A stretch of 64,000 bases of DNA. Origin: Bimastos eiseni (taxonomy: Eukaryota; Annelida; Clitellata; Crassiclitellata; Lumbricidae). The translations under genes were made by a program, and so were the position numbers. The stretch lies in contig OY365813.1 of assembly GCA_959347315.1 (NCBI GenBank), forward strand, positions 18,171,130-18,235,129. The letters run 5' to 3'. Of this stretch, positions 10,600 to 21,334 are shown in pieces. Within the stretch, counting starts at the first letter, position 1, and each line of letters begins with the position of its first letter. A model generated the notes under the pieces. It was not told where the DNA came from and did not search any database. It saw nothing but the letters and a program-made list of their open reading frames with translations.

Positions 10600-12930
10600 G
10601 TCACTTTGCAATTAAACGAAATTATTATTACTATTATACACTTAATACTTATTACTACATTTCATATCCTTAAGAACAGCTTCACCAATACGAACTATCT
10701 GTTCTTATTGGTACATGCCACAATGCAATAGCACAAGAACTAAGGACAGTTGAGCACGAATTTTTCAAGACTGCTTGTTCAAGACAGAACCGATACCATT
10801 GTACCAAGACTATTAAGACCGAAAACGAGACGACAAAAAAATACACGACTCAAGACTAAGACCAAGTCTCAAGACCATACAAGTTGATACAACCCTGCAG
10901 GACACCACTTGAGGTCAAGCGAAATGGTGCAGAAACTGGGAAAACAAATAATTCTGATTCCACATTTTATATCGAGTATATATTTTTGATAAAGTCAACT
11001 TATACTTCAATACATTTAGTGACCACAACACATTTGAACAATGCAAGGATTTGTGCTAACCATATACCTTGGGCTCTCACTTCACTCTATAGGAAAGAGA
11101 TGACTAAGTTATCTTCATAAAATGCTAATTCCGCATTGTAAAAAATATATAATTCAGATATTTGTTTGGCCTTTCAAAAATTTGCATTTCATGTTAACTG
11201 CAACATTAAATACGGGCAACATATGAGTTTGTGTAGGGACTGACGAACAGTGAAACAGTGTATAAATATATGATTTCAAATTTCATAGCAATATATCAGT
11301 GCTTTACAGGTTTACTGACAGCTCTACAAAAGGTTAAGTATTAGATCAATGATATAACATTAGCAAGTAATATATATTATAATGAAAGTTAATGTACAAT
11401 TGCTATAATAAAGGCTGCAACCTACTGTACTAAAAATCAGATAAAAACCATATTGGATGACAAAAGCATAAAATCTGTTATGCATATAGCGAAACTCTAT
11501 AATTAACAGGTTAATTAAGTAACTAAGACTAAACTGACGATGATATACAAATTTTCCAAATTATGTTAAAAATATCACTGCAGGAAAATGAATAATAAAC
11601 AGTAAAATAGTTGACATTAATATGCTACCTGGCTATGTATTTCAGCTTCACTAGAAGGAGGAATGATTTTATTCTTGCAGAAAACTGCATGAAAAATTTG
11701 TTCGACACTTTCAAAGTCATTAACTTGCCTATCGTGTGTACAAATGAAACCAGATAATTATATTAATTGCATACCATTTTTCTTATGCAATTTGCTATTT
11801 TCAGATTCACAAAACATTTTTCAAAAAATTTACAATTTTTTTAACATTTCTACAGTGCTCAAGCATGAATAAATAGTATGTAAACAAGATGAAAAGCAAC
11901 AAAAATTTATAGTAATATATAGTGAAAACAGATAAATTGTAAATTAACGGTTCCCATATCACTGTTTTACTTGCTTAATAAAAATTGTGTTTTCCAGTTC
12001 AGACCAAGCTTTACACAATACACAACTTTTAAATTAGTATCGCCAGAAACACTACTTGTGCTATATCTGCTATTAAACTGGAAGAACAGGACAGATGACA
12101 ATGGTTAGATAGACCAGAAACTGAAGTTATCTAGTAAAAAAATCCAATCAAAGCTCATTCTAATGTTTTAATGAAATTACAAATGTGCCTAATTAAGTAA
12201 AGCTATCCCACTGATCGATAAAACTTTCACATTATGTCTAAGCGACTTTGGAAAAACAATTAACTTTACAGATGTATATAATTATATCCATAGAAACACA
12301 TAATTTAGATTAGTCCTGCATTTATCCTGTATACGAGGTATCTCATCGAAACCGACTTCTATCTGATAACTTTTTTAAACAACGTAGCGCCGTTGTCACG
12401 TTCTTAAGGGGCTACATAAACATCCATATACATATACACCCAACACACTTATGTACATTATATATGTGTTTGTGAAGAGGTTGGAAGAAAAGTAAAGAAA
12501 TTCACAATAGGATAATTATACATTAATAAGTGCTTGTTCATAGCGCTTTTGATGGTGTTTAACATGTTATAAAAACTAAACAAATACATACACACAAGCA
12601 AAACTTTATCAAGACAACTTAAACCGGTGAATGAAATGCGGAGTTAATGTGAAAGAAAAACAACGCGTAAGAACATGGAGCTTAGATGTAACTTCAAGAC
12701 AGTGATGAGGTTTTACATACGCACATGGCCCTACCCGATAGGACTGCATACAGCTAGACCAATCCATCACATCAGACAATGACAAATGCCAATTTCACAC
12801 GATAATATACACCCATACAAAATATACTGTCGCATTTATACGCGTTTACCGACATATTTCTGATTATACATACTATATACACAGAACTGGACTTAGCATA
12901 AAATAAAAGTGGAATGGGCAATGGGTTATA
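10600..12930. other. AT-rich, no gene seen; may hold distal RAB28 3' UTR
   Basis: About 2.3 kb of AT-rich DNA downstream of RAB28 (which reads right to left). No domain-bearing frame was seen. A minus-strand AATAAA lies at about 11664-11672, too far away to call the poly(A) signal with confidence. Confidence 0.45.
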
Positions 12931-12939
12931 CGCATACAG

Positions 12940-13180
12940 AGTTTATGAATATTCAAATATGGACATATGAATATTCATAATTTACAAGGAAGGTGAACCA
13001 GAGTTCAGGCCTATTCAAATACAGACATACGAATATTCATAATTTACAAGCTAGGTGAACCAGAGTTCATGCCAAAATTCAAATACACACATATGAATAT
13101 TCATAATTTACAAGGGAGGTGAACAGAGTTCATGCCTATTCAAATGCGGACATATGAATATTCATATTTACAATGGCAGC
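12940..13180. repeat. About 62-bp tandem repeat, four copies
   Basis: ATATTCAT cores start at 12971, 13033, 13097 and 13158, spaced 62, 64 and 61 bp, with a partial copy before the first. Most units hold ATGAATATTCAT, a perfect 12-bp palindrome, then a TTTACAAG-GTGAACCAGAGTTCA segment. The array starts about 120 bp past the RAB28 stop codon, so it probably lies in the 3' UTR or just beyond. Confidence 0.85.
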
Positions 13181-13299
13181 AAACCAGGATAACAAAATGA
13201 CTTTTGGAACTCACAGCCCCCTTCAAGTTCACTTAATCTGCAAGTTACACCAATGAAGATTCGTACATGGATGAGAAAAGAGAAACCGCTTAAAAGCAA

Positions 13300-13482
13300 T
13301 CAGGCAACGATACAGGTCGAGCTCCGTGTCTTTGTCTGCTGTACACTCTTAATGGCGCTCCCTTCGTTGCTGTTATATGTGATGATGTCGGCCTTGATGA
13401 CCGTCTGCTGGAGTTCGAGTTCTGGGCGAGTAAGTCGCACGCCAAGAATCTCGGCGGCAACCTTCTTAAAGCACAAGTTCAC
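13300..13482 (-). CDS. RAB28: RAB28 coding exon 6, with stop
   Basis: 183 nt, residues 171-230 plus TGA at 13300-13302. It starts [17 protein letters not shown] and ends SSTCIVA. The acceptor TTCTTTGCAG is the first of three tandem, similar acceptors. Confidence 0.95.
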   Translation of the reverse strand: MNLCFKKVAAEILGVRLTRPELELQQTVIKADIITYNSNEGSAIKSVQQTKTRSSTCIVA

Positions 13483-16400
13483 CTGCAAAGAAGTAAGTAA
13501 GTAAGTAACAAGATACCATCACAAGGTAGGTGGTTTTATAAGGTGACCTTCTTGAAGCACAAGAAAAAGCCTGCAAAAGAAAGTAAGTACAAGATATCAT
13601 CATATGGTAGGTGGCTTCATAAGGTGACCTTCTTAAAGCACATGTTCACCTGCAAAAGAAAGAAGTAAGTCAGTACAAGATACCATTATAAGGTATGAAA
13701 TTCTAAAAACTTTCCTGTTTTCTGACTGTTTTCATCAAGTGCCATTAATACCAGTTAAATGGGACATTTTTTAAAAACTTTAACAAGAGATAGAAGATAA
13801 TAGTGTTTGTAAGCATAACCTCAGCCCTAAAAAGTTAGCCCAGAAGAGCACGAACATATGACATACTGTATCACATGATTCTACAAGAAATTCAACTCAT
13901 ATGAGATTTATTTAAAGATTTGCTATTTATTCATTTTTAACAAATAAATAAATCTTATACAAATAGCATTTCTTGATGGCAAAATAAGTTCCTCTGATTA
14001 GTTTCAATTATGGCGGCTCTATATAAATTCATAAAAACGGTATTACAATTAAAAACGTTCCAGTTTACCGAGTCACCAGATTTTGCCGAGACAAAGTGAC
14101 TGGACATGCTGTTATCAAGGGCAAACTTGTTATGTTTGTCGACCTTCACCGTTCGCATGTGTTCAAGGTCAACTGGAAACAATGGAAAAAGTACCAATAA
14201 GTATTCAGAATATAAGTTTGATAAACTTTGTTTCATTTCATTTCACAATACCAGCCCGCCGACAGAAAGGGCAGTCACAGTCCTCCAAATGATAATCGTT
14301 AGGCTCCATAAGCAATTAGCGCTGGTACGGCCCATATCCCTAAAATATTGCCTGGGCATTTGCTCCACCCCTATCGGCTGACTTCACAGCGACTAAAATT
14401 CATTCAATATGACAATACTCATGTAAATGTTGCTGGGACAGTTGGTTATTTGCTGGCATACTATTTTGTATCATGAAGATTAGTAGTACCTTAAACTAGC
14501 CTGAGAAGCTATAAAGTGTCAGCTAACGGAAACATTGCTTGCATGAGCATTGCTCAACTTCGATCACAAGGACGGTAACATTTGAAGGTTTTATCAATAT
14601 TATCTGTCTAGATCATATTGCTTTCTGCAAGACCATGTTGCCTGTTCACAAAAATGTGGGCTAGCAGTTGGTCTATTACAGTATATTCTTACTAACATAC
14701 TTAAAAACTGAAATGCACTACATAACAAGAACAAATATGTAAAGTAAAGGGACTGGGGAATGTAGCAATCCGTATTGGAGGGGAAATTCCTCACTTTTGT
14801 TGCCTACAAGGGCTAGATGTGGCATCTTTTCGGTGCTAGTAAAGGCCTTCCTATGTAACTCCTTCTTGATGAGTGCCAACCAATCCTCGAGGTTGTCGAA
14901 GCTAGATGAGTTTGTGACATCATAGACAAACATGATGCCCTGGAACAAACCAGAATGACAACGAACGCATGCACGTATATATGTATATATATATATATAT
15001 ATGCATGTATATATGTACTTATTCATTTACGTATGTATGAATGTATATATGTATGTATGTATGTATGTATTTATGTATGTATGTAGGTTTGTATTTATAT
15101 CGCATTCTACAGGCTGTCATCAAAACCTTATCGTAACAGAGTATTGCAAAGTATACAGAGTATCATCATCAAATCGTCGACATTTTCGATGATGATGACG
15201 ATGAGTTCTCTGCCCAAAGCAGGTAAATAGGCTTTTATACAACCCAGGGATGAGATGAGCAAAGTGGTTTCCTGGTTTGCCTTCCTCACAGCCAATTGTG
15301 GGTGAATAATTATTCCAATGTTGCTACTTCTCACAGAGCCTTACATACCGGCAGTTTACAAATGCTTAAATACAATATAATACAATACGTATAACATAGA
15401 TAAAGTTTCTGATGAATGCTGCACGATGCACAAATTCCAAGGACACCAGTCTATTCAGCAAAACGCATTATCGCAGGTTTCACTCTTGCCACTCCTTCTT
15501 CTTGATGACGAGGTATCCGCTGGTTCTTTCTCTATCACCAAGATCAGCAACAGGACACACTTGATGATTTTAATATGTATAGTAATGATATATATACACA
15601 CCAATCATCCTATCTACACTTACTGGAGCTTTATTAGTGTTCCTTTGAAATGTTTCCCTGGCTTACGTTGGAGACGGGGTTCCCAACTACGTTGATTACC
15701 CTTATCGTCAGAACGACCTATGCGTCTCCCCCAGTTCCGAAACAAGTGCCTGTTCCTTTGCTTGCAACGCTATATGAATCCTTCTAGAGGCGATTTCCTT
15801 CGCCATCCCAAACGCAAAACTCGCATCTCTATTGGATGACAGGTCACCTGCATAAACCATTACTAAACCCTGGTTGGACGGGTCTTGGCGTCCCTCGCGT
15901 AATGTCAGATTCCTAGGGGTGTCCAGTTACTGTTTGACTAGCGGCTGTTATGTAATAAAGCTGGGCCTCATTAGCGTCATTGAATTCCATTACTACAGTT
16001 ATGCCGCCTAACAGATTGCGCCGTTCGTATCGGAATTGTCCCCTATTCATGATCCGTGTCAACCAGACGGTCCAGGCCAAATCTTAAACTGATTCATGAG
16101 TTTCTTGTCTGTGGGTCGTAGAGATGGAAGGGGTAGGCGTCCACCTCGAGATGTCGGGTTTCGCTGCTTGACACTCCGTTGATATTTGCATATTCCTTGG
16201 TGTCTGTATTGAGGCCTTCTGCTTCAGGCGAAGCCCATTGATGTCTCCCATCTCATGTGTCAGGTAGACACTCTCATCCATAGTCCTCCTACGCTTCTGC
16301 TGTTGATCGATGACTTTTATATAGCGCCATCGTCCAGAGTGACACGCATCACACACATTAATACAGAAATCAACTAAAAACTTAGTTCTCGAAATGATAA

Positions 16401-19400
16401 CATATCTCCATTCTTAAGCTATATTCACAAATACTTTGTATGACCAATGTAAGAAGTAGAATTTTTGTCTGCCTGATCTAAGAATAAACGAAAATTATTG
16501 ATTATCGGGTAACTTGACTGATTGATTGATTATCCTGGTAACTTACGTTGCTGCCATAGATATACTTGTCCAGCATCTTTCCTCCAATTGACTGGCCACC
16601 AATATCCCAGACTTGCAGGGTAACATTCATATCATCTAAATACAAAAAATTTGAAACTCAGTCAGAGGAAAATATCACAATAATAAAGATGAATGCTAAT
16701 TCTATAACCTTTGAAAACAGGTTTAAACGGTTCACATGCAGATCTAAATCAACAGAAACATGGCTATACTGGAATTTCAAGCATTAAATGTTGTGCTTGG
16801 ACCTTCTGGCTGAAGGTCAACAGTTTAGCTCTGTAAATGAATTTGATTGTCCTTACCATAATAAATTAGTGTGCATATATGTGCAAGCCAATTCACTGTT
16901 CAAGTCATCACACACTCGCGTTGGATTTTTAAAGGCTCGGCCATAGACTCGAAACTGACCACATACACATCTGCCCTGCATCGCTGACTGAATTCAAACT
17001 CTACGTTTAGTTCTCTGTCAATTACTAGGTAGTTTGTAAGTTCAATGTCGCCATTCGTCATGTTATCCAACTTCTCATTCAACTTGCTGTAGAACCTTCC
17101 TTCATCATCCGGTCTAAGAGCATCATTCTCAGTCATCCTCTTGTCTATTCCTCTCCATTCTTTCCTCAATTATAGTTCTATGAAGGAAGTCTCCACTCGT
17201 TATGTCGCCCAAACATTTTCTTTGTTGGCTTCTAATAATTCCAATCAGGAATCTTTTTCGCTGACTATTCATCGTATCTCTTCCTTTGTCCAGCATTTCA
17301 TCCAGCTGACTCTCCTCTCCATCACTCGCCATATCCGCATCTCAAAGGCAATACTTAAAAATAATGATGTAACAAGGTAGCCATTGAAAGACTGGAATAA
17401 TTGATTGCAATATCTTGCACTAAATAGTTGTGTAATACAATGATATAGACCAGTGGTTCCTAAACTGTGTTCCGCAAAACCCTAGGGTTCGGTTAGGTGA
17501 AGACAAGTTGTTCCGGGGAAAACTTTCAGCGTGAACAAATGGAAGCTCTTTGCATAACATCTGTGTATAAATCTTTAGGAAAGGGAATTCATGTCAGTGT
17601 TGTTGATATTTTTAATCATCAATCAAATCTGGGCTTAAGCCTATAATTTGTCTGCATTCTCAAGCATTTATACCTACAACAGAATAATATTCAGTTTTGG
17701 ATGGGATTCCGCCAAAATAATTTAAAATCTACAGGGTTCCACAGCCAAAAAAGACTGGGAAACGCTGAAAGAGACAACTGTTTTTAGTAACTTAACACAT
17801 AAAAGTTGGGAAAATCACTGTGAATACAGCTAAGCTTAGTTGTAGGGGATTGTCTGATAGACTATTGGTTAGCATTTAAGATAAATGCCAGTGCAAAAAT
17901 TTGCTTATAAGATTAGCTACACAAACATCCTAACTGAATTCAACTGCAATGGGTCAGGCAATGATGGAGAGGGCTGGCCACCCACCTTCACAAGCCAAAG
18001 GTGAGAAAAGTGAAACTGCCAACCTTACACACTCTGTTTAGCTCTTTTCTATAAGTAACTCATTTACCAATTTTTTGCAAACTAGTCAATTATTAACTGC
18101 ATAAAATAGCCCACCTATGAAAAAATTAGTCAATTATTAATTGCATAAAATAGCTCATCTATGAAAAAAATTAGTCAATTGTTAATTTTATAAAATAGCT
18201 CACCTGTGAAAAAATTAGTCAATTATTAAAAATAACTAAATTATTAATTGCACAAAATAACTCAGTTGTAAAAAAATTAATGAACTATTAAATCCATAAA
18301 ATAACTCAGTTGTAAAAACATTAATGAACTATTAAATCCATAAAATAACTCAGTTGTAAAATTTTTTATCAATTATCAAGTGCATAAAATAGTTAACCTG
18401 TGAAAAAATAAGTAAATTATCAATTGCATAAAATAGCTCACCTGGGAAAACAATTCGCTTCAGAAAGAAGTCGATGCCAATCGTCTGGTTGTAATGTTGG
18501 GCAAACTGATCTTGTGAATATCTCGATGCCAGTGATGTCTATGCACAGGAAGCAATAAATAATAGCCAACTAACAACTAATTAATTGTTCAGAAAGAAAG
18601 CACTGATGAACTGCATTCAGCAGCCTGTCAATTTGGAAATATAATGGTTCGTAGACAAATGAATGACCAGGGGCGGCGATCCCGGGGTTGTCGAGGGGAC
18701 AAGTCCCCCCCACCTTTTACAGAGACGGGACACATTATACGTGTGTCCCCCCCACATTTTCCACCCCATCATTGGGTGTCCCCCCACTTGTCAAACGAGA
18801 TCGCCGCCTCTGTGAATGACATCCCCAAGGTCCGAGTGAGAGTAAAATTAATAAGTATTACAACAAGTCAATAAAATTTTGACAAGATGAACATACTAGT
18901 ATGTTACTTACTGAATGAGTCCCAATTGTTCAAATAGCAAAATTTGCCAAGCTATTAGTGTATTGTTAATTTATACGGCAACGATCACAGCAGTGACCAT
19001 TCAACAGCACACCCAGTGCAATAATCCACAACGTAGAAAAAGGGTTTGAGGACGGAGAATGATGTTGGTGAGGCTTTTAAGAAACAATTGTTATGATCCT
19101 AGGCTTCCGAACTTAGGCTGTCTTGTGGTAAAAAACAGCAGTCTATGGTGTTGTTCACTGACAGCTTAATCATGGAATTAGGACAAACTGTAAACGAGTA
19201 CGAAATTAAGCCCTAAATGTGCTATACTAATTCTGTTAAATAATTCAGAAGCGTGCATAATAAAATATTCTTAGCTGACAGCGCTATTAAATTCAAGCGT
19301 CATGATCGTCTGATTTCCCATTGACATTGTCCATCGGTCATGAAATGCCTAAATGGGTCATGATTTCATGCCAGTAGGTAAATGGAGTCGGGTAAATTCT

Positions 19401-19504
19401 TGAAATGACTTATCCGCGTATCCATTTACCTTTCCAGAGGCTCCGTCGCCAATGATGACAACCTTCAGCTGCTTGTCTTGAACACTTTCCTCTGTATCGG
19501 ACAT
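13300..19504 (-). CDS. RAB28: Rab28 small GTPase, six coding exons, complete
   Basis: Exons on the minus strand: 19430-19504, 18442-18538, 16547-16635, 14795-14939, 14069-14172 and 13300-13482. Together they give 693 nt, 230 residues plus TGA. Every intron is GT-AG and all phases agree (0, 1, 0, 1, 0). Visible motifs: P-loop GDGASGKT (19-26), switch I region QTIGID in exon 2, switch II WDIGGQ (67-72, with the GGQ of Rab28 rather than the usual AGQ), NKID (134-137), SAK (164-166), and C-terminal CIVA (227-230), a CaaX box fitting the farnesylation known for RAB28. Human RAB28 has 221 residues; extra length lies mainly in exon 4. The ATG at 19504 is chosen because MSDTEES matches the family start. 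In other animals RAB28 acts in ciliary and vesicle traffic; that role here is by homology. Confidence 0.95.
13461..13690 (-). repeat. Tandem triplication across the RAB28 exon 6 acceptor
   Basis: A unit of about 81-86 bp, containing CCTTCTTAAAGCACA (exon start, plus-strand view), the acceptor, its pyrimidine tract and AGATACCAT, begins at 13461, 13547 and 13628. The copy at 13628 keeps TTTTGCAG/GTGAAC with a near-identical exon start. The middle copy keeps TTTTGCAG/GC but has a changed first exon segment. Confidence 0.9.
14069..14172 (-). CDS. RAB28: RAB28 coding exon 5
   Basis: 104 nt. It completes Ile136, then encodes [15 protein letters not shown] through [11 protein letters not shown] (137-170). 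The acceptor is TTGTTTCCAG and the donor TCG/GTAAAC (phase 0). Confidence 0.95.
14795..14939 (-). CDS. RAB28: RAB28 coding exon 4
   Basis: 145 nt, residues 88-135 plus one base, from [10 protein letters not shown] to LALVGNK. The acceptor is TTTGTTCCAG and the donor A/GTGAGG (phase 1). The [15 protein letters not shown] segment is longer than in human RAB28. Confidence 0.95.
14940..15190. repeat. (TA)n and (ATGT)n microsatellites in RAB28 intron 3
   Basis: (TA)n at about 14977-15003 and ATGT repeats at about 15005-15100 start about 35 bp upstream of the exon 4 acceptor (in gene orientation). Confidence 0.9.
15474..16353 (-). repeat. Dispersed repeat, copy 1, in RAB28 intron 3
   Basis: Matches 21335-22053 in the same orientation, with high identity by eye. 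Shared text includes CTTGATGACGAGG-like, CTTACTGGAGCTTTATTAGT, GTCAGAACGACCTA and GATGTCTCCCATCTCATGTG. Copy 1 has about 150 extra bases (about 15913-16084). Both copies end in TTTTATATAGCGCCA, the reverse of the GGCGCTATATAAA 3'-end motif, so the repeat is probably a minus-strand retroposon. No protein was recognised. Confidence 0.85.
16547..16635 (-). CDS. RAB28: RAB28 coding exon 3
   Basis: 89 nt encoding the split Asp58 and residues 59-87, including [20 protein letters not shown]. The acceptor is GTATTTAG and the donor AAC/GTAAGT (phase 0). Confidence 0.95.
17451..17767. mobile_element. hAT-type MITE in RAB28 intron 2
   Basis: Starts CAGTGGTTCCTAAACTG and ends GACTGGGAAACGCTG, imperfect inverted termini of the Charlie-like CAGTGGTTC type. 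Flanking octamers ATATAGAC and AAAGAGAC agree at 6 of 8. The 317-bp interior has no transposase. TSD divergence suggests an old insertion. Confidence 0.75.
18075..18445 (-). repeat. 44-bp tandem array running from the exon 2 donor
   Basis: The core ATAAAATAGC/AACT starts at 18101, 18145, 18190, 18252, 18296, 18340, 18384 and 18428: spacing 44, 45, 62, 44, 44, 44, 44. The last unit (18428) is the true exon 2 donor region. In gene orientation the unit reads TTTTTTCACAG, GTGAGC, TATTTTATGCAATTAATAAT. Confidence 0.92.
18442..18538 (-). CDS. RAB28: RAB28 coding exon 2
   Basis: 97 nt encoding residues 26-57 plus one base: [18 protein letters not shown] then [14 protein letters not shown]. The acceptor is GTGCATAG. 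The donor CCAG/GTGAGC (phase 1) is itself the last unit of the 44-bp array that extends into the intron. Confidence 0.95.
18660..18820. mobile_element. hAT-type MITE with perfect TSD in RAB28 intron 1
   Basis: The element spans 18668-18812 (145 bp). It starts CAGGGGCGGCGATC and ends GATCGCCGCCTCTG. Perfect 8-bp target-site duplications TGAATGAC lie at 18660-18667 and 18813-18820. The interior is rich in CCCCCC blocks with internal near-repeats and has no transposase. The intact TSD suggests a younger insertion than the one at 17451. Confidence 0.92.
19430..19504 (-). CDS. RAB28: RAB28 coding exon 1
   Basis: Residues 1-25, ending GDGASGK. The donor GTAAAT follows the Lys codon (phase 0). The frame stays open upstream for about 14 codons, but the ATG at 19504 fits the family N terminus better than the ATG at about 19546. 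Confidence 0.92.
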
Positions 19505-20230
19505 ATTTGTTTTTGGTTTGAATGATGCGTTAATGTCACCTCTCACAGAAAAGAATGAGTATTTTCATGATAGTGAAGCGTCCGATTAGATAGTTGATGT
19601 AATTTTCAGAGATTTTCCGAATTTTATGTTTGTTTATCGCTGTTACCACTTCCGACGTCACTCGTTGCCAGTAGTCTGTTTCACCGCTACGCTTTTATGC
19701 AGGCAATATGGCGCCAAAGACTTTGTAGCGCTTATCATATCTATTCTTTCATGTTTAAACAAACCTGACGCTATAAGGTCAGATTAGTACACATGTTGGC
19801 ATTTATTATAGCACATGCTCGCTTTATAGTAGCTATCGTCTTCTCATCTCATTCAGAATATTTTGAGTGACTGGAATTAGCTGATTCGGAGCCGTCCTTT
19901 TCATTGGTATCATACAGTAGAGTAGTAGACCTATAAAATGTAATGTTTCTCGGTTTTCTCTAGCGACCTTAGGGCCTATATGGATGGCATTCTGAGCATT
20001 GCTTCTTTTCAGCGAGATTTTGTTCGTACTAATAGCTAATTATACAGAACATGAGTGGCCGTCCAATCTCGAATGCCCCACTACAACTGTCAAAATAATG
20101 ACCACTGTTTCTGTTAAAGTCCTTACGAAATTTTGACATGCCGGGAGAAATTAAGTCCATATTTCTTGGTCTCAGCCTACATTGTCCCTACAAGTGCGGA
20201 TAGCCAGGTAATGATTTAGGTTGTCACATA
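19505..20230. other. Upstream flank of RAB28, probable promoter region
   Basis: No other gene lies within 3 kb upstream of the RAB28 start. No TATA box or defined initiator was picked out. The 5' UTR limit is unknown. Confidence 0.35.
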
Positions 20231-20234
20231 TAGT

Positions 20235-20520
20235 GAGGGCCCCGTGGTTTATGCGATTATGCGATTTCGCATATTTTCGCATAAATTGGCGGGTTTCGCA
20301 TAGATTTTTTAATGGATAGTTTTCGCAGAAAATTGCATATAGTTAGGAAATTTCTGTCAGTGTCAACTATAATTGCATGTCCAGGCTATAATTAGCCTAT
20401 AGGGGCTATAGTTGACCGACCAGACGACGTAATAATTATTGTTGATGACTATAGGACCCGCGGTTTATGCGATTTCGCATATTTTCACATAATTTAAGCA
20501 AAATTTTCGCATAAGCCACG
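20235..20520. repeat. Duplicated TTATGCGATTTCGCAT repeat ends
   Basis: GTGGTTTATGCGATTATGCG and GATTTCGCATATTTTCGCAT near 20245-20285 recur as CGCGGTTTATGCGATTTCGC at 20459-20500. An inverted remnant, TTTTCGCATAAGCCACG, lies at 20504-20520. This could be a DNA transposon edge or a nested pair; terminal repeats and TSD are not clear. Confidence 0.4.
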
Positions 20521-20880
20521 TGGACTTACAATTCAAAGCCTTCAATTTTCCCTATCACATTCTGTAAGTAGCAATATCTTTTTAGCCTTTATATTGCATC
20601 ACCTGTTTTTGTGATCTCATGTTTGTCGAACTGCATGATGGGTCCTCCCGCACTCGTGAGTGACTTCACCTTCAATGACGTATTAAGAAAGTTGCTGAAC
20701 CATTGTCGGTGGCATAATGTCCCGAGTCAATTATCTCATAAGTAGGACCTCTTGAGTAAATAACCACTTGAATGGATTAACACAGTTACCTCAGACGTCA
20801 ATTATTATCTCAGGTCATTTTTTTATAAGCCCCTTGTTGCGGCATATGGCTGCGTTACAGCGCTCTAGAAATTGTATGTT

Positions 20881-20898
20881 TAACAATAACAATAACAA

Positions 20899-20942
<44 letters not shown>

Positions 20943-20965
20943 GTAATAATAGTAATAATAATAAC
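20881..20965. repeat. (AAT)n microsatellite
   Basis: AAC/AAT repeats directly beside a dispersed repeat piece. Confidence 0.95.
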
Positions 20966-21061
20966 ACCACCTGCAAAGACTAGCCATTCCAGAACAATGC
21001 CCCATAATTTTTTTGAATCCCGAGGTATCATACGTAGGCTACCTCGGGAAATAATAATAAT
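20966..21061 (-). repeat. Dispersed repeat, reverse copy of 48477-48545
   Basis: GACTAGCCATTCCAGAACAA, then TGCCCCATAATTTTTTTGAA and CCCGAGGTATCAT, are the complement of sequence at 48477-48545. Both copies adjoin AAT/ATT runs, which are probably their tails. Confidence 0.65.
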
Positions 21062-21334
21062 AGTCAGTTGAAACAGAAATAAATTCTATTGGGTCAATAA
21101 TCTTCTGAGACATTTATCTACTGAGTGTAAAATCTATTGAGCAAATTGAGCTTCCGGGTCCTCCATTGCCTCGTTTCCGTACAAGTGTTTGAAAACCATT
21201 CCATTTGCTCGATGTTTTGCTTGGTCAACATAGGCGCCGGAAGGTATCTAAATGACACGGCTAAAGCAGTGCCACTTACAACAAATGTGGCACGGCTCAC
21301 AATGCTATGTATATGTATGTGTGTGTGTGTGTCG

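Noticed and set aside
18075..18445. CRISPR-like regular array
   Set aside because: Repeats are contiguous with no spacers, the context is a eukaryotic intron, and the unit matches a splice donor.
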